From Stutzerimonas stutzeri (GTDB taxonomy: Bacteria; Pseudomonadota; Gammaproteobacteria; Pseudomonadales; Pseudomonadaceae): a stretch of 64,000 bases of DNA. Shown piece after piece: positions 8,381 to 18,900 of the stretch. Within the stretch, counting starts at the first letter, position 1, and each line of letters begins with the position of its first letter. A program made the translations under genes and the position numbers. The notes beneath the pieces are model-generated. The model was given only the letters and a program-made list of their open reading frames with translations. It searched no databases and was not told the origin of the DNA. The DNA lies in the NCBI RefSeq assembly GCF_024448715.1, contig NZ_JAMOHZ010000008.1, positions 62,001-126,000 of the forward strand, in the 5' to 3' direction.

Positions 8381-9241
8381 ATGGACATCGATCTCGCCCG
8401 TACCTTTCTCGAGATCATCCGCAGCGGCAGCTTCATCGCCACCGCCGAGCGGCTGCATATCACCCAGACGGCAGTCACCGCGCGGGTGCGCAGCCTGGAA
8501 ACGCAGCTCGGCTGCCGTCTGTTCGTGCGCAACCGCGCAGGCGCACGGCTGACGAGCGATGGCGAGCGCTTCGTCGCCTATGCCACCCAGCTGGTGCAGA
8601 CTTGGGAAACCGCGCGGCGAGATCTGCCCTTGCCGCGCGGTTACGACAACCTGCTGACGCTCGGCGCTGAAGTGAGCCTATGCAATCCGTTGATGCTCGC
8701 CTGGGTGCAGCGCTTGCGCCAAGTGATGCCAGACCACGCGCTGCGCAACGAGGTGGCCACCGACAACGAATTACAGAAAAAGCTCGACCTCGGCGCGCTG
8801 GATGCAGCGCTGGTGCACCAACCCGAATACTGGCCGGGGCTGCAGGTTGAACAGCTGCTCGAAGAGAAGCTGATACAAGTCGAGCACGCCATCAACCCCG
8901 AGCCCTACCTCTACGTGGACTGGGGCCCGGCGTTTCGCACCCAGCACGACCTCGCACTGCCCATCAACATACGCGCCGCCTTGTCCTTCAGCCTCGGTCC
9001 GCTAGCGCTGCAATATCTGGTGCAGTGTGGTGGCCGCGGTTATTTCCGTACGCGGGTGGTTCAGCGTTATTTGGACGAAGGCATTCTCAAGCGCGTCGAG
9101 CAGGCGCCGGAATTCAGCTATCCGGTCTACCTCGTTTATTCGCGCGCGGCGCAGTCTCCGGCGCTGTTCAAAGCGATTGAGCTATTGCGCAAAGTAGCCG
9201 TGGATGACTACGACTGGTCGCGCTGGAACTACGAGTTTTAA
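8381..9241 (+). CDS. LysR-family transcriptional regulator
   Basis: 286 residues. The N-terminal winged helix-turn-helix is clear: LARTFLEIIRSGSFIATAER followed by LHITQTAVTARVRSLETQLG and LFVRNRAGARLTSDGERF. The remaining two-thirds is a periplasmic-binding-like effector domain. There is no divergent metabolic gene immediately upstream: the 271 bases before it follow the cytochrome c-551 gene. The target is therefore unknown. The gene converges on the HPP/CBS protein gene. Confidence 0.88.
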   Translation: MDIDLARTFLEIIRSGSFIATAERLHITQTAVTARVRSLETQLGCRLFVRNRAGARLTSDGERFVAYATQLVQTWETARRDLPLPRGYDNLLTLGAEVSLCNPLMLAWVQRLRQVMPDHALRNEVATDNELQKKLDLGALDAALVHQPEYWPGLQVEQLLEEKLIQVEHAINPEPYLYVDWGPAFRTQHDLALPINIRAALSFSLGPLALQYLVQCGGRGYFRTRVVQRYLDEGILKRVEQAPEFSYPVYLVYSRAAQSPALFKAIELLRKVAVDDYDWSRWNYEF

Positions 9242-9269
9242 GTGAAGCGCCGATGTAACGATGCGTGGA

Positions 9270-10409
9270 TCAATCCGGCAGATGCTTTAACCAGTTCTGA
9301 TAGAGCGCAGCGATAAGGTCGGTCTGGGTGATCATGCCCACCAGTCGCTGCTGATCGTCGACCACCGGCAGGCAGTGCAGACCGCGGTCGGACAGCAAGA
9401 AAACCAGCTCGACCATGTGGGTATCCTCGGTCACTGAAACCACCGGAGCGCTCATGATCGCGCCCAGATGTACACCACGAAGAAATTTCAGCTGCCCGAA
9501 ATTGATCCGCGCAGAGGCCGGGCGGAAGTGCTTGAGCAGATCGACCAGGGTCACGATACCCACCAGCTTGTGGCTATCGGGTTCCAGGACCGGCAATGAG
9601 TGCAGCCGATGCTCGCGCAGGCTCTGCCAGGCTCGCTGGATGGTGCAGTCCGGTGTGCTCCAGTAAAGATCCCGCGACATGATGTCGGCGGCGGTGATCT
9701 CGCCCATGCTCCGCCGTAGCGCATGTTTTTCGGTCTGTTTGATCAGCTGCGCAAGATCGTCACGGGTGATGTCCACGTACTCGCCAAAATCCGCCAGAGC
9801 CCGCTCGACATCGTCTTCGCTGAAGCTCATACGCTCGCTGGGTAGCGCATCGTGTGTGTGATGAGTATTGCCTTTCTGAGGGCGCGGCTTCGGATAAGCG
9901 TGTCCGGTCAGGTTGTTGTAGACCAGCGCAACCGCGACCAGCAACAGCGAATTGAACGCCACCGGATACAGCAATTCGAAGCCGTACGCATGGAGTTCGG
10001 GGCTACCTACCACCGCGACCAATGCGAGCGCGGCGCCCGGCGGATGCAAGCAACGCAGGCCGAACAGACAGACGATGGCCAGCGCGCCCGCCATGCCAGC
10101 GGCCGTAGCCACTGGGACTGCGCTTGCACCAAGCGCCACGCCGATCAAGGTTGCGAACATACTTCCGGCGATAACCGACCATGGCTGCGCAAAAGGACTG
10201 GATGAGGCGCAGAACAGTAGCACGGCCGACGCGGCCGCCGGCGCCGTCAAAGGCAGCGTGATCGAGGTGCCGAAGACCCAGGCGCTGGCAGGCATTACCA
10301 ACAGCATCGCCAGCCCGACGCCAATCGCGGCACGCAGCCATTCAGCGGGCCGCGCCGACAACGGCGCGGGCACAAATGATCGACACCAGTCGAGGAGGCG
10401 TTCCTGCAT
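9270..10409 (-). CDS. HPP-family membrane protein with two C-terminal CBS domains
   Basis: About 379 residues. The N-terminal 180 residues contain four to five membrane helices and the HPP signature CLHPPGAALALVAVVG. The C-terminal half holds a CBS pair: MSRDLYWSTPDCTIQRAW to VGIVTLVDLLKHF, then MSAPVVSVTEDTHMVELVFL to LVGMITQTDLIAAL. CBS pairs usually bind adenine nucleotides and regulate transport. HPP proteins of cyanobacteria and plants have been linked to nitrite transport, but this has not been shown for Pseudomonas homologues. The start at 10409 follows an AGGA ribosome site; the frame extends 26 codons further without conserved residues. Confidence 0.85.
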   Translation of the reverse strand: MQERLLDWCRSFVPAPLSARPAEWLRAAIGVGLAMLLVMPASAWVFGTSITLPLTAPAAASAVLLFCASSSPFAQPWSVIAGSMFATLIGVALGASAVPVATAAGMAGALAIVCLFGLRCLHPPGAALALVAVVGSPELHAYGFELLYPVAFNSLLLVAVALVYNNLTGHAYPKPRPQKGNTHHTHDALPSERMSFSEDDVERALADFGEYVDITRDDLAQLIKQTEKHALRRSMGEITAADIMSRDLYWSTPDCTIQRAWQSLREHRLHSLPVLEPDSHKLVGIVTLVDLLKHFRPASARINFGQLKFLRGVHLGAIMSAPVVSVTEDTHMVELVFLLSDRGLHCLPVVDDQQRLVGMITQTDLIAALYQNWLKHLPD

Positions 10410-10715
10410 GGTTCCTGCTTTTGCTGCGAATGTTTCGATAGGTTGCGATGCCAAGAAACTGCCCGTTCGGACGACGTACCGCAACATTCATGAGTGGATC
10501 GGCGCACCGAATAGTTGCATCTATCAAATTGCGCGCACATTGTCGGTGCGCCACCGCATCATGACCAATGAATAGTATTGATCTTTAGCGACAATAATTT
10601 TGCTCCCAAAAAGCAACCCGTGAGTCTCACGGGCATATGCTCACTGGCCATTGGGGCGCGCAATGCAGTCAGACTTTCCTATGCTTGGCTGATCAAGTGA
10701 AGGAGCCAGCAACCG
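10410..10715. other. Divergent intergenic region HPP-CBS / DUF488
   Basis: 306 bases between divergent genes. Apart from the palindrome at 10617-10633, I see only AT-rich stretches (for example GACAATAATTTTGC near 10590) that could hold promoters. No coding region is supported. Confidence 0.4.
10617..10633. promoter_or_regulatory. 17-base perfect palindrome upstream of the DUF488 gene
   Basis: CCCGTGAG-T-CTCACGGG, a perfect inverted repeat 83 bases before the DUF488 start. No T-run follows, so an operator is more likely than a terminator. The binding factor is unknown. Confidence 0.4.
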
Positions 10716-11117
10716 ATGATTCTTTGTAAGCGCGCCTATGAGCAGGCGCAGGCCAGTGACGGATACCGGGTTCTGGTCGATCGGCTGTGGCCACGCAATT
10801 GCCGCAAGGATCAGCTACGGCTTAATGACTGGATGGCCTCCCTCGCTCCCTCCACCGCGCTGTGTCGGTCGTTCAAGTCGCGCGAACTGGACTTCAACGC
10901 ATTCAGCCAGGCCTATCGCAAGGAGCTGGCCGCGCATCCGGAACACTGGTGGCCACTGTTGGAAATCGCCGAGCGCGGCCCGCTGACCTTGATCTACGCC
11001 GCGCGTGACGAGCAAGCGAACAACGCGTGGGTATTAGCCGAATGGCTGGAAGAAGAACTGGAGCACCGAGGGGCTCAGAGCTCGCCGACCTGCTATGCCG
11101 GCGAGCGGTTGGCATAA
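10716..11117 (+). CDS. DUF488 family protein (YeaO-like)
   Basis: 133 residues beginning MILCKRAYEQAQASDGYRVL. It has the family's hallmark VDRLWPRN near residue 25, then a KDQLRLNDWM stretch, and LTLIYAARDEQANNA near residue 95. The biochemical role of YeaO/DUF488 proteins is unknown. AAGGAG lies ten bases upstream of the ATG. It stands alone and converges on the TRAP substrate-binding protein gene. Confidence 0.85.
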   Translation: MILCKRAYEQAQASDGYRVLVDRLWPRNCRKDQLRLNDWMASLAPSTALCRSFKSRELDFNAFSQAYRKELAAHPEHWWPLLEIAERGPLTLIYAARDEQANNAWVLAEWLEEELEHRGAQSSPTCYAGERLA

Positions 11118-11136
11118 GTGGCTTAGCAGGCCGCTG

Positions 11137-12493
<1,357 letters not shown>

Positions 12494-13438
12494 ATGAACC
12501 AACGCCCATCGCACCAGCAACTCACTCTGATCGACTGCCTGATCGTAGGCGGCGGTCCCGGTGGGCTGACCGCCGCCCTGTACCTGGCCCGCTTCCGTCG
12601 CAGTTGCCTGGTGGTGGACGCCGGCTCCAGCCGGGCCTCGTGGATTCCTCGCTCGCATAACTATCCTGGGTTTCCTCCGGGTATCAACGGCAACGATCTG
12701 CTCGTGCGGCTGCGTGAGCAGGCCAGCGGTTACGGCGCCCGGCTCGAACACGGCCGAGTCGAGCACATCGAGCCACACGCGGAAGGCTTCAGCGTGCGCT
12801 ACGGCAATCAGCGCTGCATTGCCCGGCGCATCATCTTGGCCACCGGAATCGAGGACACGCTGCCGGATATGCCTGACGTCGAGCAGGCCATCGCAGAAGG
12901 CAAGGTCAGACTGTGCGCCATCTGCGATGGTTACGAGGTCAAAGGTGACAACGTTGCCGTGTATGGCGAAGCAGAATGCGCCATCAGTCACGCAGTGTTC
13001 TTGCGTACATTCAGCGATCAAGTCACCGTCGTGGTGCACGGCGAGCAGGACGCCTGCGATCAGGCCATCGCTCTGGCCGAGCACTACGACATCCGTCTGA
13101 TCAGCGACCGCGTAGAGGCCCTGCGCCCCTGCGAGACCGGTATCGAGCTAATCACCTGCAACGGCGACACTCATCGCTTCGACATTATCTATCCCAGCCT
13201 GGGGGCACGTTTTCGCTCCGAGCTCGCCCAGCAGCTGGGCGCAGGGTGCGATGAATGTGGCGGCGTGCTGGTTGACGACCATCTGCAGACTTCGGTTCGC
13301 GGGCTCTATGCCATCGGTGACGTGACCATGGGCCTGAAACAGATGAGCGTCGCTATCGGCCAGGCTGCCCAGGCGGCAACGGCGGTGCACAACAGCCTGG
13401 AAGCCAAACCCTGGGGTGGCTCGGCAGCCACGCGCTGA
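12494..13438 (+). CDS. Thioredoxin reductase-like FAD/NAD(P)-dependent oxidoreductase
   Basis: 314 residues. FAD-binding [18 protein letters not shown] at the N-terminus, an internal CAIC redox pair followed by DGYE (thioredoxin reductase class II position), a second dinucleotide segment [14 protein letters not shown], and the C-terminal FAD motif [14 protein letters not shown]. The second nucleotide site departs from the usual GGGxSA, so NADPH specificity is uncertain. It could reduce a thioredoxin-like partner or a peroxidase. The start at 12494 begins just before the Rossmann fold; upstream codons back to 12173 show no homology. Confidence 0.82.
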   Translation: MNQRPSHQQLTLIDCLIVGGGPGGLTAALYLARFRRSCLVVDAGSSRASWIPRSHNYPGFPPGINGNDLLVRLREQASGYGARLEHGRVEHIEPHAEGFSVRYGNQRCIARRIILATGIEDTLPDMPDVEQAIAEGKVRLCAICDGYEVKGDNVAVYGEAECAISHAVFLRTFSDQVTVVVHGEQDACDQAIALAEHYDIRLISDRVEALRPCETGIELITCNGDTHRFDIIYPSLGARFRSELAQQLGAGCDECGGVLVDDHLQTSVRGLYAIGDVTMGLKQMSVAIGQAAQAATAVHNSLEAKPWGGSAATR

Positions 13439-13570
13439 TCAATTTCCGTCCGGTTTGCAGCGCAGCCAAGCCGTCAGCGGAACAGGCAAATCAATGCAGA
13501 GCGCCGCCTCCTGACTGCCGACGAGGCGAGCGCTATGATGGCCACATTTACATGCTGCCCGAGATCGTCC

Positions 13571-13990
13571 ATGACAGACCAAGACATACGCTGGCAACAG
13601 CGCCTGGCCAACTACAACCGTGCACTCGCGCAGCTGACGAGGGCCGTTGAACTGGCGCAAGCGCGACCGCTCAGCGAACTGGAAAAGCAAGGCATGATCC
13701 AGGCGTTCGAGTTTGTGTTCGAACTGGCCTGGAACCTGATGAAGGACTATTTCCTTTATCAAGGCAATCCCGCCATCACCGGGTCGCGTGATGCAATCCG
13801 CACCGCGTTCAAGCAGGGCCTGATCGTCGATGGTGAAGGCTGGATGGAAATGATCAAGAGCCGCAACCAGACAGCACATACCTACAACGAGTCCATCGCC
13901 AACGAGATCGCGGGGAACGTCGTGACGCTATACCACCGCCTTTTTCAGCAGTTGCAAGAGCAAATGAACCAGCTGGTCCGACAAGAATGA
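13571..13990 (+). CDS. HEPN-domain protein, nucleotidyltransferase substrate-binding family (HepT-like toxin)
   Basis: 139 residues of the HI0074/TIGR01987 type, beginning MTDQDIRWQQRLANYNRALA. The helical bundle carries the HEPN active-site motif Rx4H in SRNQTAHTYNE (near residue 99). In characterised HepT/MntA pairs the HEPN protein is an RNase toxin silenced by AMPylation from its MNT partner. The start at 13571 gives the standard N-terminus; an in-frame ATG at 13535 adds 12 atypical residues. The MNT gene overlaps by four bases. Confidence 0.85.
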   Translation: MTDQDIRWQQRLANYNRALAQLTRAVELAQARPLSELEKQGMIQAFEFVFELAWNLMKDYFLYQGNPAITGSRDAIRTAFKQGLIVDGEGWMEMIKSRNQTAHTYNESIANEIAGNVVTLYHRLFQQLQEQMNQLVRQE

Positions 13991-14322
13991 ACCACGAGCT
14001 TCATTTTGGCTTGCCAGCAAATGCCATCAACAAACTGCGCGATGTGTTCGGTGGTTGGCCGCAGATTCAGCGCGTAGTGCTATATGGCTCTCGCGCAAAA
14101 GGTACCTACCGGCCCGGCTCCGACATAGACCTGACGATCGAAGCCGATGCGCTATCGCTCTCCCAGCTACTGGCCCTCGAAAACCAGATCGACGAGCTGC
14201 TCCTACCCTGGATGGTCGACCTCTCACTCAAGCGTCACATAGACAACCCCGCCCTTCTCGATCACATCCACCGCCTAGGCGTACCCTTCTACATTCGCCA
14301 GGACGAAGAATCGTCTGAATGA
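13987..14322 (+). CDS. MNT-type nucleotidyltransferase (MntA-like antitoxin)
   Basis: 111 residues with the minimal nucleotidyltransferase signature: VVLYGSRAKGTYRPGSDIDL (GSRxxG followed by DxD), then the third acidic position in MVDLSL. In paired systems this enzyme transfers AMP groups to a tyrosine in the HEPN toxin. The HEPN partner here has Tyr in AHTYNE right after its active-site histidine, the usual target position. Overlaps the HEPN gene by ATGA, so expression is coupled. Confidence 0.87.
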   Translation: MNHELHFGLPANAINKLRDVFGGWPQIQRVVLYGSRAKGTYRPGSDIDLTIEADALSLSQLLALENQIDELLLPWMVDLSLKRHIDNPALLDHIHRLGVPFYIRQDEESSE

Positions 14323-14462
14323 AATCGTTCCGGAAATTCAGATAGCCGTTCTGCCTGGTGCGCCTTGCGCCAAAACGCAGTGCGCCGGGCATCCGTTAAC
14401 AACATTCAGAAGCACTTGGCGGTCTAGGATAGATACAGAGCCCGTCCGCCTCGGAGCACTTC

Positions 14463-15839
14463 ATGTCACTCAGCGTTTTCGACCTGTTCAAGATCGGTAT
14501 CGGCCCGTCCAGCTCGCATACCGTGGGGCCGATGCGCGCGGCGTTGCGCTTTGTCGAAGGGCTCGAGCATGACGACCTGCTGACTACCACCGAGCGCTTG
14601 AAGGTCGAGCTGTACGGCTCGCTCGGCGCCACCGGCAAGGGCCACGGCAGCGACAAGGCGGTGATACTCGGGCTTGAAGGCGAGCTGCCGGAGGACGTCG
14701 ATACCGGCAGCATCCCGCAACGCATGGCAGCCATCCGCGAGTCCCATGAATTGCGCCTGCTGGGCGACAAACCCATTCGATTCGAAGTCAGCAACGACCT
14801 GCAATTCATCCGCAAGCCGCTGGCCTTCCACCCCAACGGTATGATCCTGCGTGCCTTCGATGGCGCCGGGCTGCAACTGCGCAGCCGCGAGTACTATTCG
14901 GTCGGCGGAGGATTCGTCGTCGACGAACAGGCGGCCGGCAGCGACCGCATCGTCGAAGACCGCACGCCTCTGCCCTACCCTTTCCATAGCGCTGACGAGC
15001 TACTGGCGCTATGCAGCGAGCACGGGTTGTGCATCAGCCAACTGATGCTGGCCAACGAAGTCGCCTGGCGCCCCGAAGCCGAGACCCGTGCCGGCCTGCT
15101 GAAAATCTGGCAAGTCATGCAGGATTGCGTCAAGGCCGGTTGCCGCACCGAAGGCGTGATGCCCGGTGGACTCAAGGTGCAACGGCGCGCGGCAGGCCTG
15201 TATCGCCAGCTCAGCGAGCATCCGGAAGCCAGCCTGCGTGACTCGCTCAGCGTGCTCGACTGGGTCGACCTTTACGCGCTGGCGGTAAACGAGGAGAACG
15301 CCGCCGGCGGTCGTGTGGTCACCGCGCCGACCAACGGTGCGGCGGGGATCATCCCGGCGCTGCTTCATTACTATGTGCGTTTCATCCGCGGCGCCAACGA
15401 AGACGGCGTCGTGCGGTTTCTGCTTACTGCGGCAGCGATTGGCATCCTCTACAAGGAAAACGCCTCGATTTCCGGCGCCGAAGTCGGTTGCCAGGGCGAG
15501 GTCGGCGTCGCCTGTTCAATGGGTGCGGGCGCGCTCTGCGAAGTGCTGGGCGGCAACCCGCGACAGGTCGAGAATGCCGCCGAAATCGGCATGGAGCACA
15601 ACCTCGGACTGACCTGCGATCCGGTCGGCGGGCTGGTGCAGGTGCCCTGCATCGAGCGCAACGCGATGGGTGCGGTCAAGGCGATCAACGCCGCGCGGAT
15701 GGCGCTGCGTGGTGATGGCAGCCACTTCATCTCGCTGGATAAGGTGATCCGCACCATGCGCCAGACCGGCGCGGACATGAAGAGCAAATACAAGGAAACC
15801 GCCCGTGGCGGGCTGGCGGTCAATATCATCGAATGCTAA
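14463..15839 (+). CDS. sdaA: L-serine ammonia-lyase (L-serine dehydratase, iron-sulfur type)
   Basis: 458 residues, the length of single-chain bacterial L-serine dehydratases. It converts L-serine to pyruvate and ammonia in the cytosol. The N-terminal beta domain starts [20 protein letters not shown], the substrate-binding serine loop. The C-terminal alpha domain has the cluster cysteines in [18 protein letters not shown] and [23 protein letters not shown] precedes the ATG. Pseudomonas usually carries more than one such gene, so I cannot tell which paralogue this is. It appears monocistronic. Confidence 0.92.
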   Translation: MSLSVFDLFKIGIGPSSSHTVGPMRAALRFVEGLEHDDLLTTTERLKVELYGSLGATGKGHGSDKAVILGLEGELPEDVDTGSIPQRMAAIRESHELRLLGDKPIRFEVSNDLQFIRKPLAFHPNGMILRAFDGAGLQLRSREYYSVGGGFVVDEQAAGSDRIVEDRTPLPYPFHSADELLALCSEHGLCISQLMLANEVAWRPEAETRAGLLKIWQVMQDCVKAGCRTEGVMPGGLKVQRRAAGLYRQLSEHPEASLRDSLSVLDWVDLYALAVNEENAAGGRVVTAPTNGAAGIIPALLHYYVRFIRGANEDGVVRFLLTAAAIGILYKENASISGAEVGCQGEVGVACSMGAGALCEVLGGNPRQVENAAEIGMEHNLGLTCDPVGGLVQVPCIERNAMGAVKAINAARMALRGDGSHFISLDKVIRTMRQTGADMKSKYKETARGGLAVNIIEC

Positions 15840-15998
15840 ATCCGCCATTTTCGCCGCCCTAAGGGCAGACACTATTCACCAACGCAAACCTTTATCATCC
15901 GTTCGGCAGCGCGTCGTAGAACGAGTGAATTCCTTGATCCGCCCCGCTGTCTTCCTTTAAGTGCTTACCGGAAAGCCCAATCCAATGTTGAGGACTAG

Positions 15999-18900
15999 AT
16001 GAGTACCAGCCCCGACCCGTCCACGCCCAAAAACCTCAACATGGCACGAAGCACGCTGCAGTTCCCTGTGGTCGGGATCGGCGCCTCGGCGGGCGGCCTC
16101 AAAGCATTAATCACGTTCTTCGAAAACATGCCCAACGATTGCGGCATGGCTTTTGTTGTAATCATGCACCTCTCGCCCAAGCATGAGAGCAGCGCCGACA
16201 AGATTCTGCAGAACGTCACCAAGATGCCAGTCTTGCAGATCACCGAACCGACACCCATCGAGCGCAACCACGTCTATGTGATCCCGCCGGCGATGGATCT
16301 GTCGATGAACGACGGCTATCTGCGGCTGTTGAAGCCCGCGCGGGAACGCGGCCCCCAAGTAGCCATTGACCTGTTCTTCCGAGCGTTGGCGGACGTACAT
16401 CACAGCCACGCCGTGGGTATCGTTCTCTCGGGCACGGGATCGGATGGCTCAGTCGGTCTGTCACGCATCAAGGAGCAGGGTGGCGTTACGCTGGCTCAAA
16501 CGCCGGAAGACGCCGAATACGACTCGATGCCGCGCAGCGCCATTGAAACTGACATGGTCGATATCGTGCTACCGGTTATGGATATGCCGCAAAAGCTGGT
16601 GGAGCTGCGCCAGAACCTGGAGGCGCTCCTGGCACGGCAGGATCCGATCATGTCAGCAGGCGATAGCGAGCAAGCCGGAGATGCACAGGGCGAGCTCGAA
16701 TCTGCTCAGGCTCACGCCCAATCCAAACCCAACGAGCTAGCGCTGCGCGAAATTCTCGCCGCGCTCCGCTCCCGCACCGGCCACGACTTCAGACACTACA
16801 AGCAAGCCACGGTATTGCGCCGCATTGAGCGGCGTATGCAGGTCAATGCCTTGCGTGATATGCCCAGTTATGCCCGCTTTTTGCAAAGTAGCCCAGAAGA
16901 AACCCCGGCTCTGCTTGCAGACATGCTCATCGGCGTCACCAATTTTTTTCGCGACCGAGAAGCCTTCGAGGCCTTGGAGCGCGACATCATCCCGTCGTTG
17001 TTCGAGCAGAAAGCCGACACTGAAGATAAATTTCTGCGCGTCTGGGCGGCAGCCTGCTCGACCGGGGAAGAAGCCTATTCGCTGGCGATGCTGTTGGCAG
17101 ACCAAGCCGAAATCAGCGGTGTAAAAGGTGAAATCCAGTCACAGGTGTTTGCCACCGATATCGACGACCGTGCGCTCGAAACTGCCCGCGCCGGCGTGTA
17201 CCCGGAAGCCATCCTGACGGACGTGCCGCCGAGCCGGCTGCGGCAATATTTCGTCAAGGGACAGAATCACTACCGCATGCAAAAGGAGCTGCGCGAGACG
17301 ATCCTGTTCGCCCGGCACAATATCTTGCGCGACCCACCTTTTTCTCGACTCGACCTGATTTCGTGTCGAAACTTAATGATCTACCTGGACAGGGACATCC
17401 AGCTCGAAGTGCTGCGCATGTTTCACTTTGCCCTCAACCCCGGCGGCTACCTGTTCCTGGGCAGTTCGGAAACCGCTGACGCCTGCAGTCACCTGTTTGC
17501 CCCGGTAGACAAGAAAAACCGTATCTACCGAGCCAGGGAAGTAGGCGCCGCCCTGCGGCGCGCGCCTACGGGGCCGTATCACGGCTTCTCGCTTACAGCC
17601 CCAAGTCATCCACCCTTCAGCGAACCGTCCAAGCGCAACCGGAAGTTTTCCTTTGCCGACGTGCACCAGCGCGCGCTCGAGCAGTACGCACCGCCCAGCG
17701 TTATCGTCAATCACGATGGTGAGATCGTGCACATGTCCGACCGGGCCGGGAATTTCCTGCGCTATGTCGGTGGCGAACCCTCGCTGAACCTGACGACGCT
17801 AGTGCATCCGCAACTGCGGCTCGAACTTCGTACCGCGCTCTATCAGGCGACCCACACAGGCAAGAGTATCGAAGCGCGACGGGTCCGGCTGGAGCGCGAT
17901 GGCCGCAGCTTCTACGTGAATATGGTGGTCCGCCCGTTCCGCGATAACGAAGCTGGCAGCGACTACATGCTGGTGCTCTTCGATGAAGTCGAAGACTGCA
18001 TGGACAGCAACACCCTGGAGGATCCCGAAACTAAGGACAGCGTACTGACCCAGCTGGAAGCCGAGCTGCAGCAAACCAAGGAACGGCTGCAGGTCACCAT
18101 GGAGCATTCGGAGACCTCCACCGAAGAATTGCGCGCTTCCAACGAGGAGTTGCAGGCGATCAACGAAGAATTGCGCTCGGCCACTGAAGAACTGGAAACC
18201 AGCAAGGAAGAGCTGCAGTCGATCAACGAAGAGCTCACCACGGTCAACTTCGAGCTCAAAACCAAGGTCGACGAAACCAGCAAGATCAACGATGACCTGC
18301 AGAACCTGATTTCCTCCACCGACATCGCCACGGTCTTCGTCGACCGCAAGATGCGCATCAAATGGTTTACCCCGCGCGCCAAGGACATCTTCAACGTGAT
18401 CGGCAACGACGCCGGCCGATCGCTGTTCGACATTACCCATCGTCTCGACTATCCACAGCTGCAAGCGGATGCCGCCAAGGCGTTCGAGGAGCTTCATCTG
18501 GTCGAACGCGAGATCGGGTCCAAAGGTGATAACCGCTGGTATATGGCGCGGTTTCTACCCTACCGCACGCTGGATGACCGCATTCAGGGCGCCGTGCTGA
18601 CCTTTATCGATATCACGGATCGACGCCGGGCCGAGGAGCAGCTACGCGTCGGTGAGGCCCATATGAAGCTCCTGGCGCAAAGCACCAAGGGCTACGCCAT
18701 CATTACCCTGGATCGCGATGGCTATATAACCACCTGGAACCGCGGCGCGGAATTCATCTTTGGTTACACCGAAAAGGAGGCGATCGGCCAGCACATCGAC
18801 ATCCTTTACAGCGAGGAAGACCGCCGAGCGGGAGTGCCGGAAGCCGAACGTAAACGGGCCCAAGAGCAGGGCCAAGCCACGGATGAACGTTGGCATGTTC

